Shown one piece after another: positions 34,194 through 43,032 of a stretch of DNA of 64,000 nucleotides. The position numbers and the translations under genes were made by a program. The notes beneath the pieces were generated by a model. That model saw nothing but the letters and a program-made list of their open reading frames with translations. It was not told the origin of the DNA and did no database searches. The DNA is from Fusibacter_A sp965140735 (lineage in GTDB: Bacteria; Bacillota; Clostridia; Peptostreptococcales; Acidaminobacteraceae), in contig OZ223306.1 of NCBI GenBank assembly GCA_965140735.1, forward strand, positions 4,898,001 to 4,962,000, read 5' to 3'. Numbering within the stretch: the first letter of the stretch is position 1; the number at the start of each line of letters is the position of its first letter.

Positions 34194-35257
34194 TTTTTTC
34201 GCGTGTTCAAGAAAATAGTTATCATCAGCAAACCCTAAAAAGTAGGCGATTAATATTGGGTTTATTTCTTAGTATTTTAGCAATCATAGTGATTGCTATT
34301 AATATTGGTGCAGCAGAAACTTCAGTGAAAGACATCGTGAGAACGTTACTATTAAAAGGGGATAATTACTCTAATGTTATTATTTGGAAAATTCGTTTGC
34401 CGAGAATAATAGGCAGTATTATTGCTGGGGGTGGACTCGCTGTGGCTGGATGCGTTATGCAGACTTGTCTTAGAAATCCTATTGCTTCACCTGCAACATT
34501 AGGGATATCCAATGCGGCAGCCTTTGGTGCCAATTTGGCAATTGTATTTTTTAGTGCTGGGAGTTATAAAAGTGCAGCTTCAGATGCTGTGTTTATCCAA
34601 AATCCATACATTGTTACTCTATTTGCATTTACATTTTCAATTGTGGCAATGTTAAGTATTTTAACGCTGGCAAGATTAAAAGGATTTACACCTGAAGCGG
34701 TTGTCCTCTCAGGGGTAGCCTTTGGATCTTTGTTTTCTGCAGGCTCCACATTAATACAATATTTTGCAGATGATGTTCAAGTGGCAGCAATGGTCTTTTG
34801 GACTTTTGGCGATCTCGGTAGGGTATCTTGGAGAGAGCTTGGTATAGTTTCAATAGTCATCTTAATTGGAAGTCTGTATTTTCTTTTCAACAGATGGAAT
34901 TACAATGCTCTAGATGGTGGTGAATCCACTGCTAAGAGTTTAGGGGTGAATGTAGAACGCGTTAGGTTGATTAGTATGCTTATGGCGTCTTTGATAACGG
35001 CTATTTCGGTTGCTTTTATGGGGATTATAGGTTTTGTAGGCCTTATAGCACCTCAAATGATGAGAAGAATAATAGGAGAAGATCACCGATTTTTAATTCC
35101 TGCTTCTGCTTTAATGGGAAGTCTTGTGTTGATTATTGCAGATACTCTAGCGAGAACTTTATTATCTCCGATTGTATTGCCTGTTGGTGCAATTACTTCC
35201 TTTTTTGGCGCACCATTATTTCTGTACTTACTTATGAGGGGAGCAAAGCGTGCATGA
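34190..35257 (+). CDS. btuC: Cobalamin ABC transporter permease (BtuC/FecCD family)
   Basis: This 355-residue FecCD-family permease has about nine to ten helices. Family motifs include LRLPR-like KIRLPRIIGSIIAGGGLAVAG (in part), QTCLRNPIASP, and the C-terminal GFVGLIAPQMMRR that contacts the ATPase. Cobalamin rather than siderophore is inferred from the riboswitch upstream. Its ATG overlaps the trmO stop and its end overlaps the ATPase gene, both by 4 bases, so the operon is translationally coupled. Confidence 0.9.
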   Translation: MIFSRVQENSYHQQTLKSRRLILGLFLSILAIIVIAINIGAAETSVKDIVRTLLLKGDNYSNVIIWKIRLPRIIGSIIAGGGLAVAGCVMQTCLRNPIASPATLGISNAAAFGANLAIVFFSAGSYKSAASDAVFIQNPYIVTLFAFTFSIVAMLSILTLARLKGFTPEAVVLSGVAFGSLFSAGSTLIQYFADDVQVAAMVFWTFGDLGRVSWRELGIVSIVILIGSLYFLFNRWNYNALDGGESTAKSLGVNVERVRLISMLMASLITAISVAFMGIIGFVGLIAPQMMRRIIGEDHRFLIPASALMGSLVLIIADTLARTLLSPIVLPVGAITSFFGAPLFLYLLMRGAKRA

Positions 35258-36006
35258 TATTAAATGTTGAGGGAATCAGTTTTAATTATCCTGGGAACCA
35301 AGTACTTGACAATGTTGGGTTTACTTCAGATAAGAAAGAGTTTGTCGCAGTTTTAGGGACTAACGGTACCGGCAAAACCACTTTATTAAAATGTATTAAT
35401 CATATCCTAGAGCCTACAAAAGGCTGTGTTTTCCTTGAAGAAAAAGCAACTAAAAGCCATTCTAGAAATGAACTTGCCAGAAAAATGAGTTATGTAGAAC
35501 AACGTAAAGTTGGTAACAGAATGACTGTTTTTAATGCGATTTTACTGGGAAGAAAACCGTATATACGTTGGCATGCAACTCGTGAAGATATCCAGATTAC
35601 AGAAGAATCCATTGAAAAATTGGAGCTCAAAAAATACGAAATGCGCTATTTAGATGAACTTAGTGGGGGAGAACTTCAAAAGGTTATTATTGCTCGTGCT
35701 TTGACTCAAAAACCAAAGATTATATTGATGGATGAACCCACAAATCACTTAGATTTAAAGAACCAGTTAGATGTACTTTCAATTGTAAAAACCACAATCG
35801 AGGAAAATAATATAACTGCTATCGTTGCCATGCATGATATCAACTTGGCATTGAGATATGCAGATCGATTTATTTTAATGAAAGAAAAGGGGATTTTCGC
35901 TGCAGGTGGTAAAGATATTATGACCCCTGAAAATATTGAAGCCGTTTATTCAGTTCCAGTAAATGTTATGAAATATGATGGCTATGAGGTCGTCGTACCC
36001 AAATAG
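35254..36006 (+). CDS. btuD: Cobalamin ABC transporter ATP-binding protein (BtuD/FepC type)
   Basis: This 250-residue ATPase has Walker A GTNGTGKTT, signature LSGGELQK, Walker B IILMDEPTNHLD and an H-loop AMHD. It is typical of the FepC/BtuD group that works with FecCD permeases. The 4-base overlap with btuC and 9-base gap to the binding protein place it in the riboswitch-controlled operon. Confidence 0.9.
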   Translation: MILNVEGISFNYPGNQVLDNVGFTSDKKEFVAVLGTNGTGKTTLLKCINHILEPTKGCVFLEEKATKSHSRNELARKMSYVEQRKVGNRMTVFNAILLGRKPYIRWHATREDIQITEESIEKLELKKYEMRYLDELSGGELQKVIIARALTQKPKIILMDEPTNHLDLKNQLDVLSIVKTTIEENNITAIVAMHDINLALRYADRFILMKEKGIFAAGGKDIMTPENIEAVYSVPVNVMKYDGYEVVVPK

Positions 36007-36015
36007 GAGGAAAAT

Positions 36016-37122
36016 ATGAAAAAGATAATGATGATTTCAATTTTGAGCATACTGTTTTTATTATCAGCTTGCTCTGCTGAAAAAGTTGAAGCTGTGGAGC
36101 AGGTAAAAGGAGAGGTTGTAACGACTACAGAACTTGTGGATGTTTTAGGCAGAAAAATTGAAATACCTGACAAAGTTGAACGAGTAGTTGTCACAGGTGT
36201 TGGTGCACTTAGACTTTATGCTTATGCAGGCGATTTGGAAAAGTTAGTCGGTGTTGAATCCATTGAACAAGGTAAATCCATTGGTAGACCATATACTTTA
36301 ATAAACAAAACACTTTTTGAAAGTCTTCCAGTGATTGGTCAAGGGGGTCCAAGTGGGGGAAATGATGCTGAGAGAATATTGACAGTAAAGCCAGATGTAA
36401 TCTTCACCACATATGAAAACCCAGATGAGCTTCAAAATACACTAGGCATTCCTGTGGTTGCACTCGGATATGGTGTTAACGCTGTTTTTGATGAAAGTGT
36501 ATACCAATCCTTAAGTATAATAGGTGAGGTAGTAGGCACAAAAGAGCATGCACTTAGCCAAGTCCAATATTTAAAAGCATGTAAGGCAGATTTAGAAGCA
36601 AGAACAGCTGATATTGATTTAACCAATAGACCAAGTATCTATGTAGGGGCAATTGGTAGTAAAGGTGCACATGGTATTGAAAGTACAAGAGGTGCAAATG
36701 TGATTTTAGATGTAATCAAGGCAAAAAATGTGGTCGATGAAACGGGTCACGAAGGGGCTATCATGGTAGATAAAGAAAAGCTATTGGAATGGAACCCAGA
36801 CTATATTTTTATAGATATGAATGGTTTTACAGCAGTGCTTGAAGATTATGATCAAAATCCAGAATTTTATCAATCGTTATCTGCAATTAAAAATGATATG
36901 ATTTTTGGTCAAATGCCCTATAATTTCTTAACGACAAATATTGACACTGCAATTGCTGATGCATACTTTATTGGAAAGACGATCTACCCAGACCAATTTG
37001 CAGATGTTGATCCAGCAGTGAAAGCAGATGAGATTTATACTCAACTTCTTGAGGGCACATGCTATGATCAAATGGTTTCTGATTTTGGCGGTTTCAGGGT
37101 ACTAGGTGATGCCTTAAATTAA
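36016..37122 (+). CDS. btuF: Cobalamin-type ABC transporter substrate-binding lipoprotein (BtuF-like)
   Basis: This 368-residue lipoprotein has the signal FLLSACSAE (Cys near residue 19), followed by a class III periplasmic-binding-protein fold: VDVLGRKIEIPDKVERVVV, then RILTVKPDVIFTTY and a C-terminal IKAKNVVDETGH, EWNPDYIFIDMNG. It captures corrinoid at the cell surface for BtuCD. AGGAGG lies before the ATG, and a strong terminator closes the operon. Ligand identity rests on the riboswitch, since heme or siderophore binders look alike. Confidence 0.87.
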   Translation: MKKIMMISILSILFLLSACSAEKVEAVEQVKGEVVTTTELVDVLGRKIEIPDKVERVVVTGVGALRLYAYAGDLEKLVGVESIEQGKSIGRPYTLINKTLFESLPVIGQGGPSGGNDAERILTVKPDVIFTTYENPDELQNTLGIPVVALGYGVNAVFDESVYQSLSIIGEVVGTKEHALSQVQYLKACKADLEARTADIDLTNRPSIYVGAIGSKGAHGIESTRGANVILDVIKAKNVVDETGHEGAIMVDKEKLLEWNPDYIFIDMNGFTAVLEDYDQNPEFYQSLSAIKNDMIFGQMPYNFLTTNIDTAIADAYFIGKTIYPDQFADVDPAVKADEIYTQLLEGTCYDQMVSDFGGFRVLGDALN

Positions 37123-37163
37123 GTGATAAAATTAAACTATATAATTATACACGTTCTATGACC

Positions 37164-37197
37164 AGCATGGTGTTACATTGCCATGCTTTTTTTATTT
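37164..37197 (+). terminator. Terminator of the trmO-btuCDF operon
   Basis: The perfect AGCATGG / CCATGCT stem has a 10-base loop and is followed by TTTTTTATTTT. Confidence 0.85.
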
Positions 37198-37313
37198 TAC
37201 TTGTTCTTTAAAAGGTTTCATTGTAAGATAGATAAGCGATGGTATAAACATGGGCATTAAAAAAGCTCATAACAACGTTTATTTAGAATGAAATTACAGG
37301 AGTGATCAAATAG

Positions 37314-38279
37314 ATGCAATTTTATTATGCACCACTTGAAGGGGTCGTCGGTCATATTTATCGAAACGCGCATAAGGCAAATTTTAAGTATATTGATAAA
37401 TACTTTGCACCTTTTATTGTCTCCGATCAGAAGAAGGGTTTTACTACAAAGGATTTAGACGATATTTTATTCGAAAATAACAGGACACTGGATTTAGTGC
37501 CTCAAATTCTTTCTAACAATGCGTCTGATTTCATTCATACAGCTCAGAAGATTCATCAAATGGGGTATCGTGAAATCAATCTCAATTTGGGATGTCCATC
37601 TAAAAAAGTTGTCTCTAAAAATAGAGGCTCAGGATTTTTGGCTCATAAGGAAGCGCTTAATGTCTTTTTAGACGGTATCTATAGTAGCAAGATTACAGAG
37701 GCCGTGGAGATTTCAATAAAAACAAGGTTAGGAAAGACGCATCCTGATGAGTTCTATGACCTCATAGAGATCTTTAACCAATACCCAGTCAAAGAACTTA
37801 TCATTCATCCTAGGATACAGACAGATATTTATCACAATAAACCTAATTTAAGGATATTTAAAGAGACGTTGTCAATGAGTCGAAATCCCATTTGCTATAA
37901 TGGCGATATTTTTACAGTGTCAGATTATATAGAATTTACAGATGCGTTTCCAGAAGTAGAGACCATAATGCTTGGAAGAGGCCTGCTTACAAATCCAGAT
38001 TTGGTGAATTTGATTAAGACGAATTCCAAAATGGATAAAAAAGTATTGAGCGCATTTCACGATGATATTTATGATGGATATCAGAGAAGTCTTGTTGTAG
38101 ATCGAAAAGTATTAAGTAAAATGAAAGAAATGTGGTACTATTTAATTCAGAATTTTACAGCTCATAAGCCTTATTTGATGGCAATTCGAAAAGCGATGTC
38201 GTTTGCAGATTATGAAGCAGTTGTTGAAAATTTATTTGATGAACAAGAAATAGTGATGCATTCTGGCTATTCACAATAG
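37314..38279 (+). CDS. tRNA-dihydrouridine synthase family protein
   Basis: This 321-residue FMN-dependent Dus-family reductase has the N-terminal YYAPLEGVVGHIYR, the central LNLGCPSKKVVSKNRGSGFL (with the catalytic Cys), KTRLG, HPRIQTD, and the FMN-phosphate-binding YNGDI and LGRGLL. It reduces uridines in the tRNA D-loop. It does not match DusB gene context (no lysS or greA neighbour), so it belongs to a second Dus-like subgroup found in Clostridia. AGGAG lies upstream of the ATG; it is apparently monocistronic. Confidence 0.88.
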   Translation: MQFYYAPLEGVVGHIYRNAHKANFKYIDKYFAPFIVSDQKKGFTTKDLDDILFENNRTLDLVPQILSNNASDFIHTAQKIHQMGYREINLNLGCPSKKVVSKNRGSGFLAHKEALNVFLDGIYSSKITEAVEISIKTRLGKTHPDEFYDLIEIFNQYPVKELIIHPRIQTDIYHNKPNLRIFKETLSMSRNPICYNGDIFTVSDYIEFTDAFPEVETIMLGRGLLTNPDLVNLIKTNSKMDKKVLSAFHDDIYDGYQRSLVVDRKVLSKMKEMWYYLIQNFTAHKPYLMAIRKAMSFADYEAVVENLFDEQEIVMHSGYSQ

Positions 38280-38530
38280 AGTTTTATAAATAAATCTTTA
38301 TAAAATAAAAAAGTGCCGTTAATAAAATATTTTTCTATTTAAAGTCCGAATGACTTAAGCAGAGTTATTTGGATTTTAATATTTTACCAGACCTTAATTG
38401 AATTCATAGCATACGATTTTATAGTGAAAATTTGGGTATGAAGACAGCGAAGTGATCTATAATTTGGGATGTCTGAGGGTTTGTTATTAATTCTAAAGCA
38501 ATAGATACATAGTGTAAGGAGGTCATTTTT

Positions 38531-39946
38531 ATGAAAAAAGTTGAAAATAAAGTGATGTTGATTACTTATTCAGATTGCATGGGGCATAATTTAAAAGATC
38601 TATACACGGTATTAGAACAGCATTTTAAGGCAGCAGTTGGAGGTGTTCATATATTACCTTTTTTCCCTTCTTCTGGTGATAGAGGTTTTGCACCTTTGAA
38701 TTACCATGTGGTTGATCCTGCTTTTGGTGAGTGGCGTGATGTGGAAGAGTTGGCGGAGCATTATTATTTGATGTTTGATTATATGATCAATCACATTTCA
38801 GCACAAAGTGAATACTATCAAGATTTTCTTAAGCACAAAGAGCATTCTAAATATAAGGACCTGTTTATAAGATATAAAGATTTTTGGGCAAATGGAGAAC
38901 CAACACCAGAAGAAGTTGATGCTATTTATAAGAGAAAGCCTAAGGCACCTTATGTGGATGCTTGCTTTGCAGATGGTACTACTGAAAAAGTTTGGTGTAC
39001 TTTTGGCGAAGAACAAATCGATATCAATTGCAAATCAGATGTAGCCAAGGCGTTTATAAAAGAAAATTTAACAGACCTTTGCAATCATGGTGCGGCTCTG
39101 ATTAGACTAGATGCATTTGCCTATGCCACTAAAAAAGCAGGGACGAGTTGTTTTTTTATAGAACCTGATATTTGGGAGTTTTTAGATGAATGTGCAGAGA
39201 TTTTAAAGCCCTATCAAGTAGAACTGCTACCCGAAATACACGAACACTATACTATACAGAAAAAGATTGAAGAAAAAGACTATTATGTCTATGATTTTGC
39301 GTTGCCAATGCTTTTAATCAATGCTTTATACTATGGAGAAGCTCAATATTTGAAGCAGTATCTAAAAATATGTCCGCACAAGCAATTTACAACATTAGAT
39401 ACACACGATGGCATCGGTGTGGTAGATGTGAGGGACTTACTGCCTGATGACGAAATTGAAAGAACAAAAGAGGCCATTTTTAAATATGGAGCCAATGTAA
39501 AAAAAATATACAACACAGCAGCTTACAATAATCTCGATATTTATCAAATCAACTGTACTTATTATTCAGCATTAGGTGACGATGATGATGCCTACCTACT
39601 ATCGCGTGCAGTTCAATTCTTTGCACCAGGCATTCCACAAGTTTATTATGTGGGCCTCTTGGCGGGTAAGAATGATTTAAAATTGCTTGAAGAAACAAAA
39701 GAAGGTAGAAATATCAATAGACACTATTATACACTCGATGAAATTAACCAGGAAGTTAAAAGGCCTGTTGTTAAAAGGCTCATTGAATTAATGACTTTTA
39801 GAAACGAACATCCAGCATTTAATGGCACCTTTGAGTTAATATCGTCTGAATCTCACAAGATTCATATCAAAAGGACTTATGGTGAACATTCTGCCGAACT
39901 CATTGCGGATTTTGTAACAAAACAATATGAAATTAAAGCGACATAA
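38531..39946 (+). CDS. Sucrose phosphorylase-like GH13 (subfamily 18) enzyme
   Basis: This 471-residue alpha-amylase-superfamily enzyme resembles GtfA sucrose phosphorylases. The nucleophile Asp is in LIRLDAFAYATKKAGTSCFF, the acid/base Glu in LLPEIHEHY, and the transition-state Asp in TLDTHDGIGV; the C-terminal FFAPGIPQVYYVGLLAG is also typical. It would reversibly convert sucrose and phosphate to glucose-1-phosphate and fructose, but relatives act on sucrose-6-phosphate or glucosylglycerate, and motifs alone do not decide. AAGGAGG precedes the ATG. No sugar transporter, kinase or regulator lies beside it, which is unusual for a sucrose pathway gene. Confidence 0.82.
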   Translation: MKKVENKVMLITYSDCMGHNLKDLYTVLEQHFKAAVGGVHILPFFPSSGDRGFAPLNYHVVDPAFGEWRDVEELAEHYYLMFDYMINHISAQSEYYQDFLKHKEHSKYKDLFIRYKDFWANGEPTPEEVDAIYKRKPKAPYVDACFADGTTEKVWCTFGEEQIDINCKSDVAKAFIKENLTDLCNHGAALIRLDAFAYATKKAGTSCFFIEPDIWEFLDECAEILKPYQVELLPEIHEHYTIQKKIEEKDYYVYDFALPMLLINALYYGEAQYLKQYLKICPHKQFTTLDTHDGIGVVDVRDLLPDDEIERTKEAIFKYGANVKKIYNTAAYNNLDIYQINCTYYSALGDDDDAYLLSRAVQFFAPGIPQVYYVGLLAGKNDLKLLEETKEGRNINRHYYTLDEINQEVKRPVVKRLIELMTFRNEHPAFNGTFELISSESHKIHIKRTYGEHSAELIADFVTKQYEIKAT

Positions 39947-40046
39947 TTCAAACCCTGAGAGAGTTGAAGAGTGGCTTATACTGATCGGTTGTGATATAAT
40001 CTACAAAGCAAGTTCTTGAGCGTATGAAGAGTTGTGACAGATTTAT

Positions 40047-40699
40047 GTGTATTTAAAAGCATTTGGCAGTAGATTGTATGAACTAACTGGAGATAAGAGC
40101 GTGAATAGAGATACATTGATAGAAGAGGCTAAGCAATTTATAGAACAAGAAGAATCCAATTATATTACAAGTGAGATTGCGATTTCTGAAAAAGTGGTGG
40201 GATTGAAGGACAAAATGTTGTTCGTAAGCTCTGTGAACATTTAAATCATAAAATTCAATCAAAAGGGTATATCAGCACAATACCTTCTGCGGATAAGAGA
40301 TTTAAAATTGTCAAGGACCTAGCATCTCTGACGACACCGTTCTCAAGCAATTGGTCGGAAAGGCACGCGGCATTCGTTTGTGGACTTGGTACTTTTGGTC
40401 TTTCTAAAGGCCTTATTACCGAGAAGGGCATGGCAGGTAGGTTTGGCAGTATCATTACCAATTTGAAGCTCGAAAAAACTCAAAGAGCTTATAAAGATAT
40501 CTATGAATATTGTACGATGTGTGGTGCTTGTACACAGAAATGTCCTGTGGATGCAATTACCATTGAAACTGGGAAAGATCATATTTTATGTTCTGATTAC
40601 GTGGATCAAATAGAAGAAAAATACAAGCCGAGGTATGGCTGTGGCAAATGTCAAGTGGGGATACCTTGTGAGTCTCAAATACCAAAGCCATTTACTTAA
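40047..40699 (+). pseudogene. 4Fe-4S double-cluster reductase-like protein, broken by frameshift and apparent internal deletion
   Basis: An N-terminal fragment starting at GTG 40047 (NRDTLIEEAKQFIEQEE, SEIAISEKVVG) runs in one frame to a stop at 40242-40244. From about 40202 another frame continues with IEGQNVVRKLCEHL, FSSNWSERHAAFVCGLGTFG and a ferredoxin-like end CTMCGACTQKCPVDAI plus CGKCQVGIPCES. Recalled homologues of this Fe-S protein family (related to the C-terminal part of epoxyqueuosine reductases) have roughly 80 residues between the VVGL and RIEGQ segments, including a FPF-type motif, which are absent here. Thus the break looks like a deletion joined out of frame near 40200. A terminator follows. 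A shorter protein from the ATG at 40430 would hold only the ferredoxin part. Confidence 0.75.
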
Positions 40700-40706
40700 G
40701 GTTAAA

Positions 40707-40738
40707 GAAAGAGCCTTTTGTAAAGGGCTTTTTTTATT
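40707..40738 (+). terminator. Terminator after the broken Fe-S gene
   Basis: AAAGAGCC / GGGCTTT arms around TTTTGTAAA are followed by a T run. Confidence 0.75.
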
Positions 40739-40781
40739 TGAATCAAAGTATAGTTTGCTGAAAATAATCATTCTGTAACGT

Positions 40782-40817
40782 AAAAGAACCGTTTCGTGCA
40801 AGAAACGGTTCTTTTTT
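40782..40817 (+). terminator. Strong orphan hairpin terminator upstream of the stalk-domain protein gene
   Basis: The perfect 14-bp stem AAAAGAACCGTTTC / GAAACGGTTCTTTT has a GTGCAA loop and T run. It has no gene of its own and lies 96 bases upstream of a secreted-protein gene. It is similar in sequence and placing to the hairpin at 18877-18912. Confidence 0.75.
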
Positions 40818-40912
40818 ATGAAATGCAATACAATTAGAGTATATAAATATAATTTGAAATTTATTGAAGCTCATTAGAATAAATACTGCCTCAAGGAAAG
40901 GAAAAAATATAA

Positions 40913-42019
40913 ATGAAAAAAATTACCGCAATAAGCATAGTGATTTTATTATTCATACAATTAATTTCAGCAACTTTTGCAAGTAATGTCCTAGTCAATC
41001 AAACTAAGTCTCAAGTATATGTAGATGGTATGGCGATTGACTTTGAAGCCTATCTCATCGAAGGAAATAATTATTTTAAACTAAGAGATATTGCAAAAGC
41101 AGTCAATGGAAGTTCTAAGCAGTTTGATGTCAGTTGGGATGAAGCCAATAAAAGTATCAATTTAATATCTGGTAAAGCTTACACGATAGTAGGCGGCGAA
41201 CTTGTCAAAGGAGATGGTATGCCTAAAACGGCAATCCCATATGGCAATTTGATTTATAAAGATGGTATCCAAATCAATGATCTTAAGGCTTACACAATTA
41301 ATGGCAGTAGTTTTTTTAGACTTAAAGATTTGGCTGAAAAATTTGAGATCACAGTAACTTATAATATGGAAACCAAGGCCGTTAGCATCGATACAGCAAG
41401 TGAAGCATATGTGGCAGATTTGCCTCAGATGGTAGATGTGACTAAGACGATAGATTCACCTATGACAGCGGAATCACCTAAGACTCAAGTGTCTGCTAAA
41501 CTTGGCGAAGTACTTGCAAATGGCGATAATTACCCAAATTACTACTGTGAGATTGCCATCTTTGATGCTCATGAACCGACTAAACTTTGGTATAACAAAG
41601 GTGATTTTAAAACCGTCGGCTATGAACCTGATCTTGTCACTTACAACAAGGCAAGTATTCCTGAGTCGGCGACATATGTTCCGGGTTCAGAGATCATGGC
41701 AGTGGTGCCATCAGCAGTAACTTATGTACCGACAAATCCCTTTAACGTCCTAGATGATGTATATGAAGCGTTCAATTTAGGAGAAGCGCCGTATATTGAA
41801 ACGGTTGAATTTGATGGAAAAATGTGCTACTTATATGAAGATTCAGGATTGGAATATGATATTAAAGTCTATGTTTGGGCAGACAATGGTATTGTGATTA
41901 AGTTGGAAACAATAGCATATGGCTATGAAACCCATTTTGCTTTTAAGAATTTAAAACTAAATGGTGTAACGGAAGCTGATTTTGAATATCCAAAGGATGT
42001 TATGAAATTAGGCCATTAA
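40913..42019 (+). CDS. Secreted protein with copper amine oxidase N-terminal-like (stalk) domains
   Basis: This 368-residue protein has a signal peptide (residues 1 to about 24, ATFASN) and two CuAO_N1-type stalk repeats. One lies at about 25-90 (VYVDGMAIDFEAYLIEGNNYFKLRDIAKAV) and one at about 110-165 (DLKAYTINGSSFFRLKDLAEKFE). A unique C-terminal domain of about 190 residues is not recognised. Stalk domains are wall-associated beta-structures common on clostridial surfaces; the copper oxidase activity is not implied. The ribosome site is weak (AAGGAAAGG). The orphan hairpin upstream and a strong terminator downstream isolate it. Confidence 0.78.
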   Translation: MKKITAISIVILLFIQLISATFASNVLVNQTKSQVYVDGMAIDFEAYLIEGNNYFKLRDIAKAVNGSSKQFDVSWDEANKSINLISGKAYTIVGGELVKGDGMPKTAIPYGNLIYKDGIQINDLKAYTINGSSFFRLKDLAEKFEITVTYNMETKAVSIDTASEAYVADLPQMVDVTKTIDSPMTAESPKTQVSAKLGEVLANGDNYPNYYCEIAIFDAHEPTKLWYNKGDFKTVGYEPDLVTYNKASIPESATYVPGSEIMAVVPSAVTYVPTNPFNVLDDVYEAFNLGEAPYIETVEFDGKMCYLYEDSGLEYDIKVYVWADNGIVIKLETIAYGYETHFAFKNLKLNGVTEADFEYPKDVMKLGH

Positions 42020-42042
42020 GAAATTAAGATATATCCATACTA

Positions 42043-42098
42043 AAAAACCGCCTCCTAGAAGTTATACTTATAATCTAACTTCTAAGGGGCGGTTTTTT
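42043..42098. terminator. Bidirectional terminator
   Basis: AAAAAACCGCC / GGGCGGTTTTTT outer arms plus GAAGTTA / TAACTTC inner arms lie between the stalk-domain gene and the convergent YczE-like gene. Confidence 0.85.
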
Positions 42099-42199
42099 AC
42101 ATATTTACACCAATGGCTTAGGTTTGGTATTTGCCATTATTTTTAAACTGATGGATCATGAGTTTTTGTCGAGATTAGAGTCGGCATATGAGGTGTAAT

Positions 42200-42838
42200 T
42201 TAGGTTGTAGCTTTTCCGAGTGTATATCGACTGTACATCTCTTTTGAGAAGTTCATAGCAGCAGATAATATAAGGAGACTGATGACAGTGCCTTCCCGTA
42301 CGTATAGAGGGAGTGCAAAAGAAAAGGATACAATGAGTGAAATTGTAACTGAAAAAATATCGATAAAATATCTCAATTTTACAAAGGTAAACTTGGTTTT
42401 TTCAGCGATGGCAAGGCAAAAGCTTTCAATTGGAAAAGTGATGGCATCATAGCTGATGATCATGCCTACAGATAACCCACCAATGGCTGTACCAAGGCTA
42501 ATGAGCAAAAGACGCAATACATAATTTTCCACCATTAAGTCCTTCAGAACCGTATAAGTAAAGAAATTGATCAGCATGCCAAATAAAATCACTGAGAGCG
42601 CTTGGATTAGATATTTTTTCTTAAATGCAAAATGTGTCAAGAACATGAATCCAAGTAAAAAAGCCATATTGATAAAAGTTGTAATTGTACCGACTTTAAT
42701 GTTAGCGGCATTGGCGATGGCAATGTTCATTGAATTGAAGCTACTCACACCGACATTGGCTTTTATGGTAAGACTAATACCAAAAGCAGACGCGGTATAA
42801 AATAGATAAGATTTTAATAGTCTGACAATATAATTGAT
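42200..42838 (-). CDS. YczE/YyaS-like integral membrane protein, start codon unusual
   Basis: The protein has about five helices and fits the YczE family (predicted membrane protein with the GIGLTIKANVG-like N-terminal motif; here FGISLTIKANVGVSSFNSMNIA). The first canonical start, GTG at 42748, would cut off this first helix and its family motif. In-frame sequence upstream reads TINYIVRLLKSYLFYTASA, which fits a normal YczE N-terminus, and no ATG, GTG or TTG occurs before an in-frame stop. A GAAGGTG ribosome site lies 6 bases before an ATC at 42836-42838, so I place the start there (212 residues) with caution. The alternative is a lost start codon and a 182-residue product. The function of the family is unknown. 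Confidence 0.6.
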   Translation of the reverse strand: MNYIVRLLKSYLFYTASAFGISLTIKANVGVSSFNSMNIAIANAANIKVGTITTFINMAFLLGFMFLTHFAFKKKYLIQALSVILFGMLINFFTYTVLKDLMVENYVLRLLLISLGTAIGGLSVGMIISYDAITFPIESFCLAIAEKTKFTFVKLRYFIDIFSVTISLIVSFSFALPLYVREGTVISLLILSAAMNFSKEMYSRYTLGKATT

Positions 42839-42899
42839 AGTAACACCTTCTTTCTTTGCGTTTATGATAGATTCAGTTTACAGTAAATAAATCAGTAAT

Positions 42900-42919
42900 A
42901 ATATGAGATATCTCATATT
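42900..42919. promoter_or_regulatory. 20-bp perfect palindrome between divergent genes
   Basis: AATATGAGATATCTCATATT is a perfect inverted repeat without a spacer in the region between the YczE-like and SF0329-like genes. Such symmetry is typical of a repressor operator; no regulator is adjacent. Confidence 0.55.
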
Positions 42920-43032
42920 TTATAAAAATATCAATAGCATATTTTTGTTCAGAAAGTTGCGATTTTAAATTGTTTTATAGCAAGTTGGTGTATTTTTCTA
43001 TGATATAATTTTTGAAATAGGAGGTGATCATC

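Noticed and set aside
40430..40699. Independent small ferredoxin gene
   Set aside because: The frame upstream of this ATG continues with well-matched Fe-S reductase family sequence to about 40202, and no ribosome site is seen before the ATG; it is the tail of a broken gene.
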